The notes below the pieces were generated by a model. That model saw only the letters and a program-made list of their open reading frames with translations, made no database searches and had not been told where the DNA came from. Position numbers and translations under genes: made by a program. Below are positions 41,167 to 50,786 of a stretch of DNA of 64,000 bases, one piece after another. Positions within the stretch are counted from its first letter, which is position 1. The number at the start of each line of letters is the position of its first letter. The stretch comes from SPCO01 sp964579825 (lineage in GTDB: Bacteria > Chloroflexota > Limnocylindria > Limnocylindrales > CSP1-4). Where the stretch lies: contig CAZOHT010000009.1 of the NCBI GenBank assembly GCA_964579825.1, forward strand, positions 41,503 to 105,502, written 5' to 3'.

Positions 41167-41244
41167 CCGTCCCTCCGCATCGGAGCCTAGCGCAGCCGGT
41201 ACCCTTGGGCCTGTCGTTCGATGCACGAGCGGAGTGGAGGCGAG

Positions 41245-43680
41245 GTGGACCAGGCCCGGGCGGTCATCATCGGTGGCGGGGTCGGCGGCACCTCGATCGC
41301 GTACCACCTGGCCGACCTCGGTTGGACCGACATCGTCCTCGTCGAGCGCGCGGACCTGACGTCGGGCTCCACGTTCCACTCGGCCGGCCTGGTCGGACAG
41401 CTGCGCGGGTCCGTGACGCTGACCAAGATGATGATGTACGGCGCCGAGCTGTACCGCGGCCTGGCCGCCGGCACCGGCCACGACCCGTCGTGGCACGAAG
41501 TCGGATCGTTGCGGCTGGCGTCCAGCCCGGAGCGCCTCGAGGAGCTGCAGCGGCAGGCCGGCTGGGCCAAGACGTTCGGCCTCCCGCTCGAACTCATCAC
41601 TCCGTCCGAGGCCCAGGCCCTGTTCCCGTTGATGTCGACCGAGGGCGTGCTCGGGGCGATCTACCTGCCGACCGATGGCTGGCTGGATCCGTCGGGACTC
41701 GCGCTCTCGCTGGCCGCCGGGGCCCGGGCCCGTGGGGTGAGCATCCAGACCCACACCCGGGTCGTCGCGATCGCCTCGGAGGGCGACCGCGTCACGGGCC
41801 TGACCGTCGAGCATGGCGGCGAGCGACGCGAGATCCGGACCGACGTCGTCGTGAATGCCGGCGGGATGTTCGCCCCGGAGATCGGCCGGATGGTCGGCGT
41901 GACCGTGCCGCTCATCCCGATGGCCCACCAGTACCTGTTCACGGAGCCCCTCGACGGCGTCCACGCCGGCCTCCCGCAGCTCCGCGATCCAGACAACCTC
42001 GTCTACTTCCGGGAAGAGGTGGGCGGCCTGTGCATGGGCGGCTACGAGCGCGACCCGGCGCCGTGGAGCCTCGACGGCGTCCCGGCCGACTTCAACGGCA
42101 AGTTGCTGGCGCCGGACATGCCCCGCTTCGAACCGATCATGGAAGGCGCCATCCGGCGCGTCCCGGCCATGGAGGAAGCCCGGGTCAGTCGAGTCATCAA
42201 CGGGCCGGAAGCATTCACGCCGGACAACGAGTACATCCTGGGCGAGTCGGACGTCCGCGGCTTCTGGGTCGCCGCCGGATTCTCGGCCCATGGCATCGCC
42301 GGCGCGGGTGGCATCGGGCGCCAGATGGCGAGCTGGATCGCAGACGGCCAGCCGGAGCTCGATCTGTGGAAGATGGACATCCGCCGGTTCGGAGCGGCCT
42401 ACCGCTCGCAGCGCCACACGCTGGCACGCTCGGTCGAGAACTACGCCACCTACTACGACATCCACTACCCGAACGAGGAACGCCAGTCCGGCCGACCGCT
42501 GCGGACGTCGCCCACGTACGAGCGGCTCGGCGAGCTGGGCGCCGCGTTCGGCGAGAAGTCCGGCTGGGAACGGCCGAACTGGTTCGAGACGAACGCCGCC
42601 GCCGGCGACGAGTCGCTCCGGCCACGCGGATGGGCGGGGATGCACTGGTCGCCCGCGATCGGCGCCGAGGCGATCGCGACACGCACCGCCGCCGGACTGT
42701 TCGACGAGAGCTCGTTCGCCAAGCTGGAGGTCGCCGGACCCGCGGCGACCGGGTTCCTCGGCCGGATGTGCGCGAACGACATCGATCGGCCGGTCGGATC
42801 GGTCGTGTACACGCAGCTGCTCGACCCGCGCGGTGGGATCCAGGCGGACCTGACGGTCACCCGGCTCGCACGGGATCGCTACCTCCTGGTCACCGGGACG
42901 GCGTTCGGCCAACACGACGCCGCGTGGCTGCGCCAGCACCTGCCGGACGACGGCTCTGTCGCGCTCCGGGATGTCACCGGCGGGCTGGTGTGTTTCGGTC
43001 TGTGGGGCCCACGGGCGCGAGACATCCTCTCGAGCGTCACGCGCGACGATCTGTCGAACGACGGTTTCCCGTTCCTCACCGCGCGCGAGATCACGGTCGG
43101 GTCCGTGCCGGTCACGGCGTTGCGGGTCACCTACGTGGGTGAGCTCGGCTGGGAGCTGTACGCCCCGGCCGAGTATGGACGGGTCCTGTGGTCGACCCTC
43201 TGGGAGGCGGGTCGACCCTACGGCCTCGTAGCCGGCGGCTACCGCGCCATCGACGCGCTCCGCCTCGAAAAGGGCTACCGGGTGTGGTCGAGCGACATCA
43301 CGCCGGACGAGACGCCGTTCGATGCCGGGCTCGGGTTCGCCGTCGCGCTCGACAAGGACATCGACTTCATCGGGCGCGAGGCGCTGGTCGCCGCCATGGC
43401 GGCCGGCCCACGCAAGCGCCTGCGCTGCCTCGTCCTCGACGATCCCCGCTCGGTCTGCCTCGGCAACGAGCCGGTCCGGGTGGCGGGCGAGGTCGTCGGC
43501 CGGGTGACCTCCGGTGGCTACGGGTTCGCCGTGGAGCACTCCATCGCGTACGCCTACCTGCCGGTGGCTCTCGCCGCGATCGGGACGCGCGGCGAGATCG
43601 AGGTCTTCGGCGAGTGGGTCGGCTTCGAGGTCGTGAAGGAGCCTCTGTACGACCCGACCGGGGCGAGGATCCGGGCATGA
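41245..43680 (+). CDS. FAD oxidoreductase-GcvT (dimethylglycine/sarcosine dehydrogenase-like) B
   Basis: 811 residues from GTG 41245, which has GGAGG just upstream and aligns with the start of the paralogue at 36895 (MDQARAVIIGGG against MADQARVVVIGGG); ATG 41221 is an alternative giving 819. The FAD domain (GGGVGGTSIAYHLA at 10-23), middle domain, GcvT domain (TAAGLFDESSFAKLEVAGPAA) and GcvT C-terminal barrel are in the same order as copy A. Here the covalent-flavin His is present in GSTFHSAGL (H45). The start of the next gene overlaps by ATGA. Confidence 0.87.
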   Translation: MDQARAVIIGGGVGGTSIAYHLADLGWTDIVLVERADLTSGSTFHSAGLVGQLRGSVTLTKMMMYGAELYRGLAAGTGHDPSWHEVGSLRLASSPERLEELQRQAGWAKTFGLPLELITPSEAQALFPLMSTEGVLGAIYLPTDGWLDPSGLALSLAAGARARGVSIQTHTRVVAIASEGDRVTGLTVEHGGERREIRTDVVVNAGGMFAPEIGRMVGVTVPLIPMAHQYLFTEPLDGVHAGLPQLRDPDNLVYFREEVGGLCMGGYERDPAPWSLDGVPADFNGKLLAPDMPRFEPIMEGAIRRVPAMEEARVSRVINGPEAFTPDNEYILGESDVRGFWVAAGFSAHGIAGAGGIGRQMASWIADGQPELDLWKMDIRRFGAAYRSQRHTLARSVENYATYYDIHYPNEERQSGRPLRTSPTYERLGELGAAFGEKSGWERPNWFETNAAAGDESLRPRGWAGMHWSPAIGAEAIATRTAAGLFDESSFAKLEVAGPAATGFLGRMCANDIDRPVGSVVYTQLLDPRGGIQADLTVTRLARDRYLLVTGTAFGQHDAAWLRQHLPDDGSVALRDVTGGLVCFGLWGPRARDILSSVTRDDLSNDGFPFLTAREITVGSVPVTALRVTYVGELGWELYAPAEYGRVLWSTLWEAGRPYGLVAGGYRAIDALRLEKGYRVWSSDITPDETPFDAGLGFAVALDKDIDFIGREALVAAMAAGPRKRLRCLVLDDPRSVCLGNEPVRVAGEVVGRVTSGGYGFAVEHSIAYAYLPVALAAIGTRGEIEVFGEWVGFEVVKEPLYDPTGARIRA

Positions 43681-44534
43681 TCGGCCGGGACGACGACGCC
43701 GCGCGGCCGTCCACGGATCCCGACCTGGCGAGATGGCTGGCGTTCGCACTCACGTGCTGCGACGAGGCCGACCGGCTGGCCATGGCCCACTTCCGGCGCG
43801 ATCTCGTCATCGAGGCCAAGCCGGACCGGACGTTCGTGACCGAGGCCGACCGGGCCATCGAGCGCGCCATCCGAGACCGGATCGTCGCGACGTACCCGGA
43901 TCACGGCCTCGTCGGCGAGGAGCACGGTACGGAAGCCGGCGCGGGCCGGGTGCGCTGGTACATCGACCCGATCGATGGCACGCACAACTTCATGCGTGGC
44001 GTGCCCCTGTTCGGCACGCTGCTGGCGGTGGAGCGCGATGGCGAGATCGTCGTCGGGGTCATCAGCGCGCCGGCCATCGGTGCCCGCTGGTACGCCTCGC
44101 GTGGCGCCGGGGCGTGGGCCGTCGACGCGCTGGGGCCGATGGCCGGGACCGCACGGAGGATCGGCGTGTCGAAGGTGGCCGATCTGGCCGACGCCCAGGT
44201 CGTCTACGCGTCGCCGCTGGACATCGCCGCCAGCGGGGAGGCGCCCGGCTTCGATGCCCTGATCCGCTCGGTCTGGCGCGATCGCGGCTTCGGGGACTTC
44301 TGGGGCTACGCGCTGGTCGCCGAGGGCGCGGCGGAGATCATGGTCGAGGTCGGGCCGCACAGCTGGGACCTGGCCGCCCCGTCCATCGTCGTCGAGGAGG
44401 CGGGCGGCACGTTCACCGACATCCACGGCGTGCGCTCGATCCACAGCGGGCATGCCCTGGCCACCAACGGTCGGTCGCACGACGAGGTCGTGACCCGGCT
44501 TCGACAAGCCCGCTCGGTCGACGTGCCCGACTGA
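43677..44534 (+). CDS. Inositol monophosphatase-family phosphatase
   Basis: 285 residues. Metal motifs are TEADRAIE (about 55-62), GEEHG (80-84), WYIDPIDGTHNF (94-105, D97 and D100) and SWDLAAP near 225. The family includes inositol-1-phosphatase, histidinol-phosphatase (HisN) and 3'-phosphoadenosine phosphatase; sequence alone does not separate them, although the DGTHNF wording is common in HisN-like members. The start overlaps the FAD-GcvT gene by ATGA. One base separates its stop from that of the convergent stress protein gene. Confidence 0.86.
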   Translation: MIGRDDDAARPSTDPDLARWLAFALTCCDEADRLAMAHFRRDLVIEAKPDRTFVTEADRAIERAIRDRIVATYPDHGLVGEEHGTEAGAGRVRWYIDPIDGTHNFMRGVPLFGTLLAVERDGEIVVGVISAPAIGARWYASRGAGAWAVDALGPMAGTARRIGVSKVADLADAQVVYASPLDIAASGEAPGFDALIRSVWRDRGFGDFWGYALVAEGAAEIMVEVGPHSWDLAAPSIVVEEAGGTFTDIHGVRSIHSGHALATNGRSHDEVVTRLRQARSVDVPD

Positions 44535-44535
44535 G

Positions 44536-45468
44536 TCAGACGGCGCCCGCCACGGCGTGGTCGTCGGGCTGCGGCGTCACGACCGCGGTCTGGTGGACGA
44601 CCAGGACCGAGGCCTTCGTGTGGACCAGCACGTTCCGGGCCACGCTGCCCAGGACGACCGCCCGCACGCCCGTCCTCGCGTGTGTCCCGACGACGAGGAG
44701 ATCCACGCCGTCGTGTGCCGCGGTCTCGACGAGGGTGCCCGCGGGATCGCCGTCGAGCACGCGGCCGGTCGCCCGGAAGCCGGCGTCGACCAGCCTGGCC
44801 GCCGCATCTGTCACGCACGCCTCGCCTTCTCGCCTCGCCGCGACCACGGCGTCCTCGTACCACGCCAACGAGCTGCCGAACGCCTCCGAGAGCATGACCC
44901 CGGGACCCGGCACGGTCGACAGGGCGACCGTCACGACGTCGATCGTGGCGTCGGCCAGCCAGGGCGACGCCGCCACGGCCGCGACGACTCGATCGGACCC
45001 GGGCGTGCCGTCCAACGCGACCATGACGCGGTCCATGCGGGAGCCCCGGGCCACGAGCACCGGGCACGGAGCGTCGTGGCCGACCTCCGCCGACACGGAG
45101 CCGAGGACCATCGTCGCGATCGTGCCGCGTCCACGGCTCCCCATGACGATGAGATCCGACCGGAGCCGCGTCGCCGTCTCGGTGATGACGTTGGCCGGGC
45201 GACCGACGACCACGTGGGTGTCGACGGTGAGGCCCGGTCGGCGGAGACCGGCGACGGCGTCGTCCATCTCCCGTTTGATCTCATCGGCACCCATGACTTC
45301 CTCCATGGGGCCACCGAAGGAGACCGTCGGGACGGCCAGCATGCTCCAGATCGGCTCGACGACGTGGATGACGTCGACGTGCGATGGCTCCGGCCAGGCC
45401 AGGTGGTCGACGAGTGAGCGAGCGGTCGCGGCGCCGGCCGAACCGTCGTGTGCGAGCAGGATGCGCAT
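44536..45468 (-). CDS. Universal stress protein, tandem UspA domains
   Basis: 310 residues with two UspA domains. Domain 1 (1-145) begins MRILLAHDGSAGAATA and has the ATP motif MGSRGRGTIATMVLGSVS. Domain 2 (about 150-300) begins RVMVALDGTPGSD and has VGTHARTGVRAVVLGSVA. Both keep the G-x2-G-x9-GS pattern, so ATP binding is expected. ATG 45468 follows AAGGAG. Role in general stress or dormancy. Confidence 0.89.
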   Translation of the reverse strand: MRILLAHDGSAGAATARSLVDHLAWPEPSHVDVIHVVEPIWSMLAVPTVSFGGPMEEVMGADEIKREMDDAVAGLRRPGLTVDTHVVVGRPANVITETATRLRSDLIVMGSRGRGTIATMVLGSVSAEVGHDAPCPVLVARGSRMDRVMVALDGTPGSDRVVAAVAASPWLADATIDVVTVALSTVPGPGVMLSEAFGSSLAWYEDAVVAARREGEACVTDAAARLVDAGFRATGRVLDGDPAGTLVETAAHDGVDLLVVGTHARTGVRAVVLGSVARNVLVHTKASVLVVHQTAVVTPQPDDHAVAGAV

Positions 45469-45618
45469 GCTGCGGCTCCTTCTGCCCACATCCTCTCTCC
45501 GAGTGCCCCCGCACACCACGGCCGACGGTCACGGACTCGCGGTCCGTGCGGCAGGGTCGCGGCAGGGTCCTGGCCGCCGGGCCACGCCCGGACGCGCGCA
45601 CGGATGATGGGGTGGTGC

Positions 45619-46296
45619 CTAGCTGCTCGGTCGTGGTTGTCGACGTGCCAGCGTGGCGATCAGCGCCAGCCCGACGACGATCCCAAGGACCCCGAATCCG
45701 ACGCCCACGCCGATCCATAGCAGGATCCCGCCGATCACGACCGTCGTCACGGCGACGAGCTGGAGCGGACCGCGTTCGTACCCTGAGCGAGGCGCCGCCA
45801 GGCTGGAAAGGGCACCCGGCGATGGGATGCCCGTCAGCCCGACGAGCCGACCGGCTGTGGCCTGCAGGATCCGGCGTGCGTCGGGATCGATGAGGTCGTC
45901 GGCGACGGCTGCCAGGGCCGCCTCCTCGAACGCGGACGCGGCTGCGACCCGGTCGCTCGGTCGCGTCACCGATGCCGCCATGTCCGTGGCCGCCCATGTC
46001 CCGCTGAAGCCCCCGCGGGCGAACGCTCGCAACGACAGCTCTCGGGCAGCGTCGGTCGCCTCGTCCATGAGATCCACCCGACCGGCCAGCACACAGGCGG
46101 TCCGCGCCCGCTCGCGGGCGGCTCGTCTGACCGCATCCGGAGGCGCGACCACCACGACCTGCAGGTCCACCCTTGACAATCGGTCCAGCAGGGCCTCGAC
46201 CCTCGCCCGAGCGGCGGCGAGTCCCGCCGATTCGGTCCGCGCCGGACCAGGCTGCGAGATCGCCCCACGTCGGTGGGTGACCCGCCGTCGCTTCAT
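45619..46296 (-). CDS. Uncharacterised protein with C-terminal membrane helices
   Basis: 225 residues. The N-terminal 170 residues are Arg/Ala-rich and helical (for example RTESAGLAAARARVEALLDRL), and the C-terminus has two adjacent hydrophobic segments (about 180-216, LVAVTTVVIGGILLWIGVGV and GVLGIVVGLALIATL). The N-terminus is probably cytosolic. No family was recognised. ATG overlaps the aminotransferase stop (ATGA), so it ends the polyamine operon. Confidence 0.6.
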   Translation of the reverse strand: MKRRRVTHRRGAISQPGPARTESAGLAAARARVEALLDRLSRVDLQVVVVAPPDAVRRAARERARTACVLAGRVDLMDEATDAARELSLRAFARGGFSGTWAATDMAASVTRPSDRVAAASAFEEAALAAVADDLIDPDARRILQATAGRLVGLTGIPSPGALSSLAAPRSGYERGPLQLVAVTTVVIGGILLWIGVGVGFGVLGIVVGLALIATLARRQPRPSS

Positions 46297-47612
46297 GCGC
46301 CGGCGGCGGCCAGGCTCGCGTCGAGGATCGCCAGCGCCTGATCGACCTCGGCGGCCGTCGTCACGAGTGGCGGGATGATCCGGACGACGTTCACGTACGT
46401 GCCGGCGGTCAGGACGATCAGGTGCCGGGCCAACGCCTCCGCCTGGATGCGCTTGGTCAGGTCCGGATCCGGCGTCCGGCCGTCACCGACACCGGGCTTG
46501 ACCAGCTCCAGCGCGACCATCAACCCCAGGCCGCGGACGTCCCCGATGGATGGGTAACGCGCGGCCAGGGCTCGCAAACCGGCGAGGAACTGGTCGCCGC
46601 GCTCCCGGGCGTTGGCCACCAGACCCTCGTCCTCGATGACGTCCAGGGTCGCATTGGCGGCCGCACAGGAGACGACGTTGCCGCCGTAGGTCCCGCCGTG
46701 GGAGCCGGGCTTCCAGTGGGTCATGAGCTCCTGTCGCGCCAGGATCCCGGACAGCGGCAGGCCGGACGCGATGCCCTTGGCCATGACGAGGATGTCCGGC
46801 TCGACGTCCCAGTGCTGGACCGCGAACAGCTCGCCGGTCCGACCGAAGCCCGTCTGGACCTCATCCGCGATGAGCAGGATGCCGTGCTCGCGGGTGATCT
46901 CGCGCAAGCGCGGCAGGAAGCCGGGTGGCGGGACGACGTAGCCGCCCTCGCCCAGGATCGGCTCGATGATGACCGCGGCCACCTTGTCCGGGTAGATGAA
47001 CTGGTGGAACGTCAGGTCGAGCTGGGCCTCCCAGTCGCACGTGCAGGCATCGGGGGCGTGGGCGCCGCCGGCGGCGCGATAGCAGTACGGATAGGCCGTG
47101 TGATACACCGAACCCGGTAGCGGCTCGAACGCCGCCCGGTAGACGTCCTTGGCGGTCGTGAGCGCCATCGTCTGGGCGGTGCGGCCGTGGTAGCCGTACC
47201 GGAACGCCAGGATGGCCGGTCGGCCGGTCGCGACCCGCGCCAGCTTGACGGACGCCTCCACGGCCTCAGCGCCCGAGTTGGACAGGAACGCCTGCCACGG
47301 TCCACCGGGCAGGAGGCCCTGGAGGCGCTCGTACAGCCGCAGGCCGGGCTCGTGGTACATGATGTTCTGCTGGCCGTGGAGCAGCTTCGTGGCCTGCTCG
47401 GCGATCGCGGCCGCGACGCGTGGGTGGGCGTGGCCGGTGTTGGTGACCCCGATACCCGACGAGTAGTCCAGGTAGCGCTCGCCATCGCGCGTGATCAGCC
47501 AGGATCCCTCTCCGCGATCGACGTCGAGGTTGGTGATCCGCCCCCAGACCGGCGGGACGACGGCGTGATCGGGCAGGGACGTCGCGGACGTGACCAGGTC
47601 TGTGGTGAGCAT
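46293..47612 (-). CDS. Class III aminotransferase (putrescine/4-aminobutyrate type)
   Basis: 439 residues of the class III PLP aminotransferases. LFSNSGAEA-like LSNSGAEAVEASVKLAR near 110, the pyridine Asp in LIADEVQTGFGRTG (D250), and the Schiff-base lysine K279 in VMAKGIASGLPLSG. ATG 47612 follows GGAGGAAG; an upstream ATG at 47669 is less likely. It is 34 bp after the PotC-like permease gene. With a polyamine importer, transamination of putrescine or 4-aminobutyrate is the most likely role; arginine or ornithine cannot be excluded. Confidence 0.86.
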   Translation of the reverse strand: MLTTDLVTSATSLPDHAVVPPVWGRITNLDVDRGEGSWLITRDGERYLDYSSGIGVTNTGHAHPRVAAAIAEQATKLLHGQQNIMYHEPGLRLYERLQGLLPGGPWQAFLSNSGAEAVEASVKLARVATGRPAILAFRYGYHGRTAQTMALTTAKDVYRAAFEPLPGSVYHTAYPYCYRAAGGAHAPDACTCDWEAQLDLTFHQFIYPDKVAAVIIEPILGEGGYVVPPPGFLPRLREITREHGILLIADEVQTGFGRTGELFAVQHWDVEPDILVMAKGIASGLPLSGILARQELMTHWKPGSHGGTYGGNVVSCAAANATLDVIEDEGLVANARERGDQFLAGLRALAARYPSIGDVRGLGLMVALELVKPGVGDGRTPDPDLTKRIQAEALARHLIVLTAGTYVNVVRIIPPLVTTAAEVDQALAILDASLAAAGA

Positions 47613-47646
47613 CGCTTCCTCCGGATCTCGGGACGCGGTCGTGGCG

Positions 47647-48567
47647 TCAGGCTCCGATGCTGGCAGCATAGTCGCGGCCCGCCACGCGACGCTGCCAGAG
47701 CGTGGTCAGCAGGACCAGGCCCACGGCCACGACGAAGATCATCGTCCCGATGACGTTGACCTGGACCGGGATGCCGCGGAGTTGTGAGCCGTAGATGAAC
47801 AGCGGGAAGGTCTGGGTCGTGCCGGCGGTGAAGCTGGTGATCACGTAGTCGTCGATCGACAGGCTGAACGCCAGCAGGCCGGCGGCCATGATGCCCGGCA
47901 GGATCAACGGGAACGTGACCTTCCAGAACGTGACCCACTCGTTCGCGCCGAGGTCCATGGCCGCCTCCTCCAGGTGGCGCGGGAAGCCCGACAGGCGGGC
48001 CTTCACGGTCACGACCACGAAGCTGATACAGAACATGATGTGGGCGATGATGATCGTCCGGATGCTCATCGGGAACACCACGCCCTCCGGGATGAATCCG
48101 AGGTCCGTCGACGCGATGAACGTGGTCAGCAGCGACGCGCCAAGCACGATCTCAGGCGTCGACATCGGCAGGAAGATGAGCAGATTCGTGCCGGATCGGC
48201 CGCGGAACTGATAGCGGACCAGGGCCAGCGCGATCAACGTTCCCAGGATCGTCGAGACGACGGTCGCCACGAATGCGATGAGGATGCTGTTGAAGACGGC
48301 TTCGGGCAGGCCGGGCCTCGCGAGCGGGTGGAGCCAGGCGTCGATGCTGAATTCCCGCCATGTCAGGTTCGAGCGCCCGGTCGGGTCGTTGAAGCTGAAG
48401 ACGATCATGACGATGACCGGCAGGATCAGGTACAGCACCACGAACAGGACGTAGATCGGCAGTAGCCAGCGATCCACGACCTTCCCCAGGCGCATGCCGA
48501 ACGTCGGCTGCTTCGCGACGATGACTGGCTCGCGGGTGGCTTCGGCGCCGGCGCCGGCGGCGGCCAT
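47647..48567 (-). CDS. potC: Spermidine/putrescine ABC transporter permease PotC-like
   Basis: 306 residues, six transmembrane helices. The EAA loop is intact: LEEAAMDLGANEWVTFWKVTFPLILPGI near 210 (quoted in part), the cytosolic contact with the ATPase. Second permease of the polyamine importer. Its ATG overlaps the PotB-like stop by one base. The N-terminus carries an Ala/Gly-rich cytosolic extension of about 35 residues. Confidence 0.88.
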   Translation of the reverse strand: MAAAGAGAEATREPVIVAKQPTFGMRLGKVVDRWLLPIYVLFVVLYLILPVIVMIVFSFNDPTGRSNLTWREFSIDAWLHPLARPGLPEAVFNSILIAFVATVVSTILGTLIALALVRYQFRGRSGTNLLIFLPMSTPEIVLGASLLTTFIASTDLGFIPEGVVFPMSIRTIIIAHIMFCISFVVVTVKARLSGFPRHLEEAAMDLGANEWVTFWKVTFPLILPGIMAAGLLAFSLSIDDYVITSFTAGTTQTFPLFIYGSQLRGIPVQVNVIGTMIFVVAVGLVLLTTLWQRRVAGRDYAASIGA

Positions 48568-49562
48568 CAGGTGAGCTCCTCGGTTCCGATCGCTCGGGCG
48601 TACAGGAACACGCCGACGAGGATGGCCGCCATGAGGATGAAGGACAGGGCTGACGCGGTCGGATAGTCGGTGACCTTCAGGTAGCGGGCCTGGATGACGT
48701 TGCCGATCATGAGCGACTGCGGGTTGCCCAGCAGCTCGGCGTTGACGTAGTCACCCATCGCGGGGATGAAGACCAGCAGCGAGCCCGCGAACACGCCCGG
48801 CAACGACAGCGGGAAGACGATCCGAACGAAGGCCTCGCTGATCAGGAATGTCCCGATGATCAAGCCGAAGATGGCACCAGGGATCGCGAGCGTGATCGCG
48901 CCGTAGCCCATGACCAGCCCCACGACCGCCCCGAGGACGCCGCCGAGGACCCCGCCGACGACCGTCCCTTGTGGCCGCCACGGGCCGGCATACAGGTCCT
49001 GCGCGGCCTCGATGAGTCGCCGGTCGATCTTTTCGAGCGCGACGTACAGGGGCAGCGTCATGAACGGCAGGAAGTTGTACGTGATGCCGGCGATGACGGC
49101 CGCCGGCGTGGCCAGCAGCTGGAAGTCGGCTGGGATGACCCCGATGTCCTTCAGCGGTCCGAGGACGATGCCGTTGTCGGACAGGATGATCTTCCAGGAG
49201 ATGGTCCGCAGCAGGAAGCTCGTGAAGAACGGCGCGATGACCATGAACAGCAGCAGGTTCTTGTAGGCGCCGCCGCGGAACGCGATCGCATAGGCGAGCG
49301 GGAATCCCAGCGCGAACGCGAGGATCGTGGCGAGTCCGCCGTAGACGATCGAGCGGGCGATCCACGGCCAGTACTCCTGGAACGCTTCCGGGTAGATCCC
49401 CCAGTTCCAGGTCTGCTGGAATCCGTCGTTGACGTTGCCGGTCCACAGGGAGACCAGGAACATCTGGATGGCCGGGTAGATGTAGAAGACGGCCAGCCAC
49501 AGCAGACCCGGCGCGAGCAGCGCGTACGGGGCGACCTTGCGGAAGTCGATCGCCCGCCGCAT
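48567..49562 (-). CDS. potB: Spermidine/putrescine ABC transporter permease PotB-like with EAA-loop insert
   Basis: 331 residues, longer than usual PotB (about 285). The EAA motif begins normally at 185 (EAAQDLYAGPW) but about 47 residues rich in Gly, Val, Leu and Ile (about 196-242) come before the second half EAFVRIVFPLSLPGV (243-257). The insert looks like a hydrophobic hairpin in the loop that contacts the ATPase. The partner PotC-like protein has no such insert. Otherwise six helices as expected. Starts 6 bp after the binding-protein gene. Confidence 0.86.
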   Translation of the reverse strand: MRRAIDFRKVAPYALLAPGLLWLAVFYIYPAIQMFLVSLWTGNVNDGFQQTWNWGIYPEAFQEYWPWIARSIVYGGLATILAFALGFPLAYAIAFRGGAYKNLLLFMVIAPFFTSFLLRTISWKIILSDNGIVLGPLKDIGVIPADFQLLATPAAVIAGITYNFLPFMTLPLYVALEKIDRRLIEAAQDLYAGPWRPQGTVVGGVLGGVLGAVVGLVMGYGAITLAIPGAIFGLIIGTFLISEAFVRIVFPLSLPGVFAGSLLVFIPAMGDYVNAELLGNPQSLMIGNVIQARYLKVTDYPTASALSFILMAAILVGVFLYARAIGTEELT

Positions 49563-49568
49563 CGTCGG

Positions 49569-50762
49569 TTAGAGGCCCATGATCTTGGTGTACGCCTCGG
49601 ACCAGGCCGTCTCTTCGTCGGCCGTGGTGGCGCGGAACTGGTGCAGTCGCGCGACCCAGTCCTCGGGCGGGAAGATGAGCGGGTTGTCCGCCATCGCCGG
49701 GTCGAGTTCGATCATGACCTCGCGAGCCCCGACCACCGGACAGACGTAGTTGACGTACGCCTCGACCGCGGCGGCATTGACCGGGTCGTAGTAGAAGTCG
49801 ATCCACTTCTCGGCGGCTGCCTTGTTGGGCGAGCCGAGCGGGATGGCCATGTTGTCCGTCCAGAGCATGCCGCCCTCGTCCGCGAGGACCCACTGGAAGT
49901 CCTGCTCCTCGGTCTGGTCCGGGACCAGGAGTCCGGCGATGTCGCCGGACCAGGCCATGGCCAGCACGACGTCGCCGGCGGCCATGCTCTCGATGTACGA
50001 CCCGCCCGCGACCTGGCGGACGATGCCGGACTTGATGGCCGTATCGACCTTGGCGAGCGCGGCATCGAACTCGTCCTGGGTGAGGGCGGCGGGGTCGGCA
50101 CCCTGCGTGATCGCGGTCAGCCCGATGGTATCGCGCATCTCGCTCAGATAGGTGATGTTGCCCTGGAACTCGTCCGTGTAGAACACGTCGAGCGAGGTCT
50201 GCGGTCCGGTCACGTTCTGGTCGAACCCGAGGCCGGTCATGCCCGATTGCCACGGCGCCGCGAACTTGGTGTCGGGGTCGAACGTGCGGCCGACATAGGT
50301 CGGCGCCAGGTTCGCGACGAAGTTCGGCGTGTTGGCCTTATCGATCGCCTCGAGCCAGCCGAGGCGGACGAGGCGGCCGATCATCCAGTCGGTCAGGACG
50401 ACGATGTCCCAGTCGGTCGGGAGGCCGGCGTCGAGCGGGCCGGCCAGGCTCGCCGCGAAGAATTCCTCGTTGGCGTTGATGTCCTCGAGGTACAGGACCT
50501 CGATCCCGGTCTCGGCAGTGAACTTGATGAGGGTGGGGTACGACCCGTCATCGGCCGTGTCGATGTAGCCGATCCAGTTCGCGAACCGGAGCTCGGTGCC
50601 GCCGCCTCCGCTCGGGGCCGCGACAGAGGCGGGTGCTCCGCTGCCGCCCGTGCCTGAGGTCCCACAGGCCGCCAGGAAGGCGGCGGTCCCGGCCAGCGCC
50701 GACCCCTGCAGGAAGTGGCGACGGGTGAGGCTCGCGGTGGTCGTGGTGACGCGCTCGGTCAT
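49569..50762 (-). CDS. potD: Spermidine/putrescine-binding lipoprotein PotD-like
   Basis: 397 residues. The N-terminus combines a twin-arginine motif (TRRHFLQG, about 13-20) with a lipobox LAAC, so it is probably a Tat-exported lipoprotein. The mature part has ELRFANWIGYID and later WSGDIAGL and AIPLGSPNKAAAEKWIDFYYDP, typical of PotD-type periplasmic binding proteins. It delivers polyamine to PotB/PotC. In this Gram-positive-like or monoderm setting lipid anchoring is expected. Confidence 0.9.
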   Translation of the reverse strand: MTERVTTTTASLTRRHFLQGSALAGTAAFLAACGTSGTGGSGAPASVAAPSGGGGTELRFANWIGYIDTADDGSYPTLIKFTAETGIEVLYLEDINANEEFFAASLAGPLDAGLPTDWDIVVLTDWMIGRLVRLGWLEAIDKANTPNFVANLAPTYVGRTFDPDTKFAAPWQSGMTGLGFDQNVTGPQTSLDVFYTDEFQGNITYLSEMRDTIGLTAITQGADPAALTQDEFDAALAKVDTAIKSGIVRQVAGGSYIESMAAGDVVLAMAWSGDIAGLLVPDQTEEQDFQWVLADEGGMLWTDNMAIPLGSPNKAAAEKWIDFYYDPVNAAAVEAYVNYVCPVVGAREVMIELDPAMADNPLIFPPEDWVARLHQFRATTADEETAWSEAYTKIMGL

Positions 50763-50786
50763 GTCGGGTCCTCTTTCGTGCTCGGA

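Noticed and set aside
40270..43749. A 1159-codon open frame on the minus strand covering the FAD-GcvT gene
   Set aside because: Only its last 299 codons (from 41166) are the real phosphotransferase. The rest is antisense to the FAD-GcvT gene, an artefact of very high GC with few stop codons.
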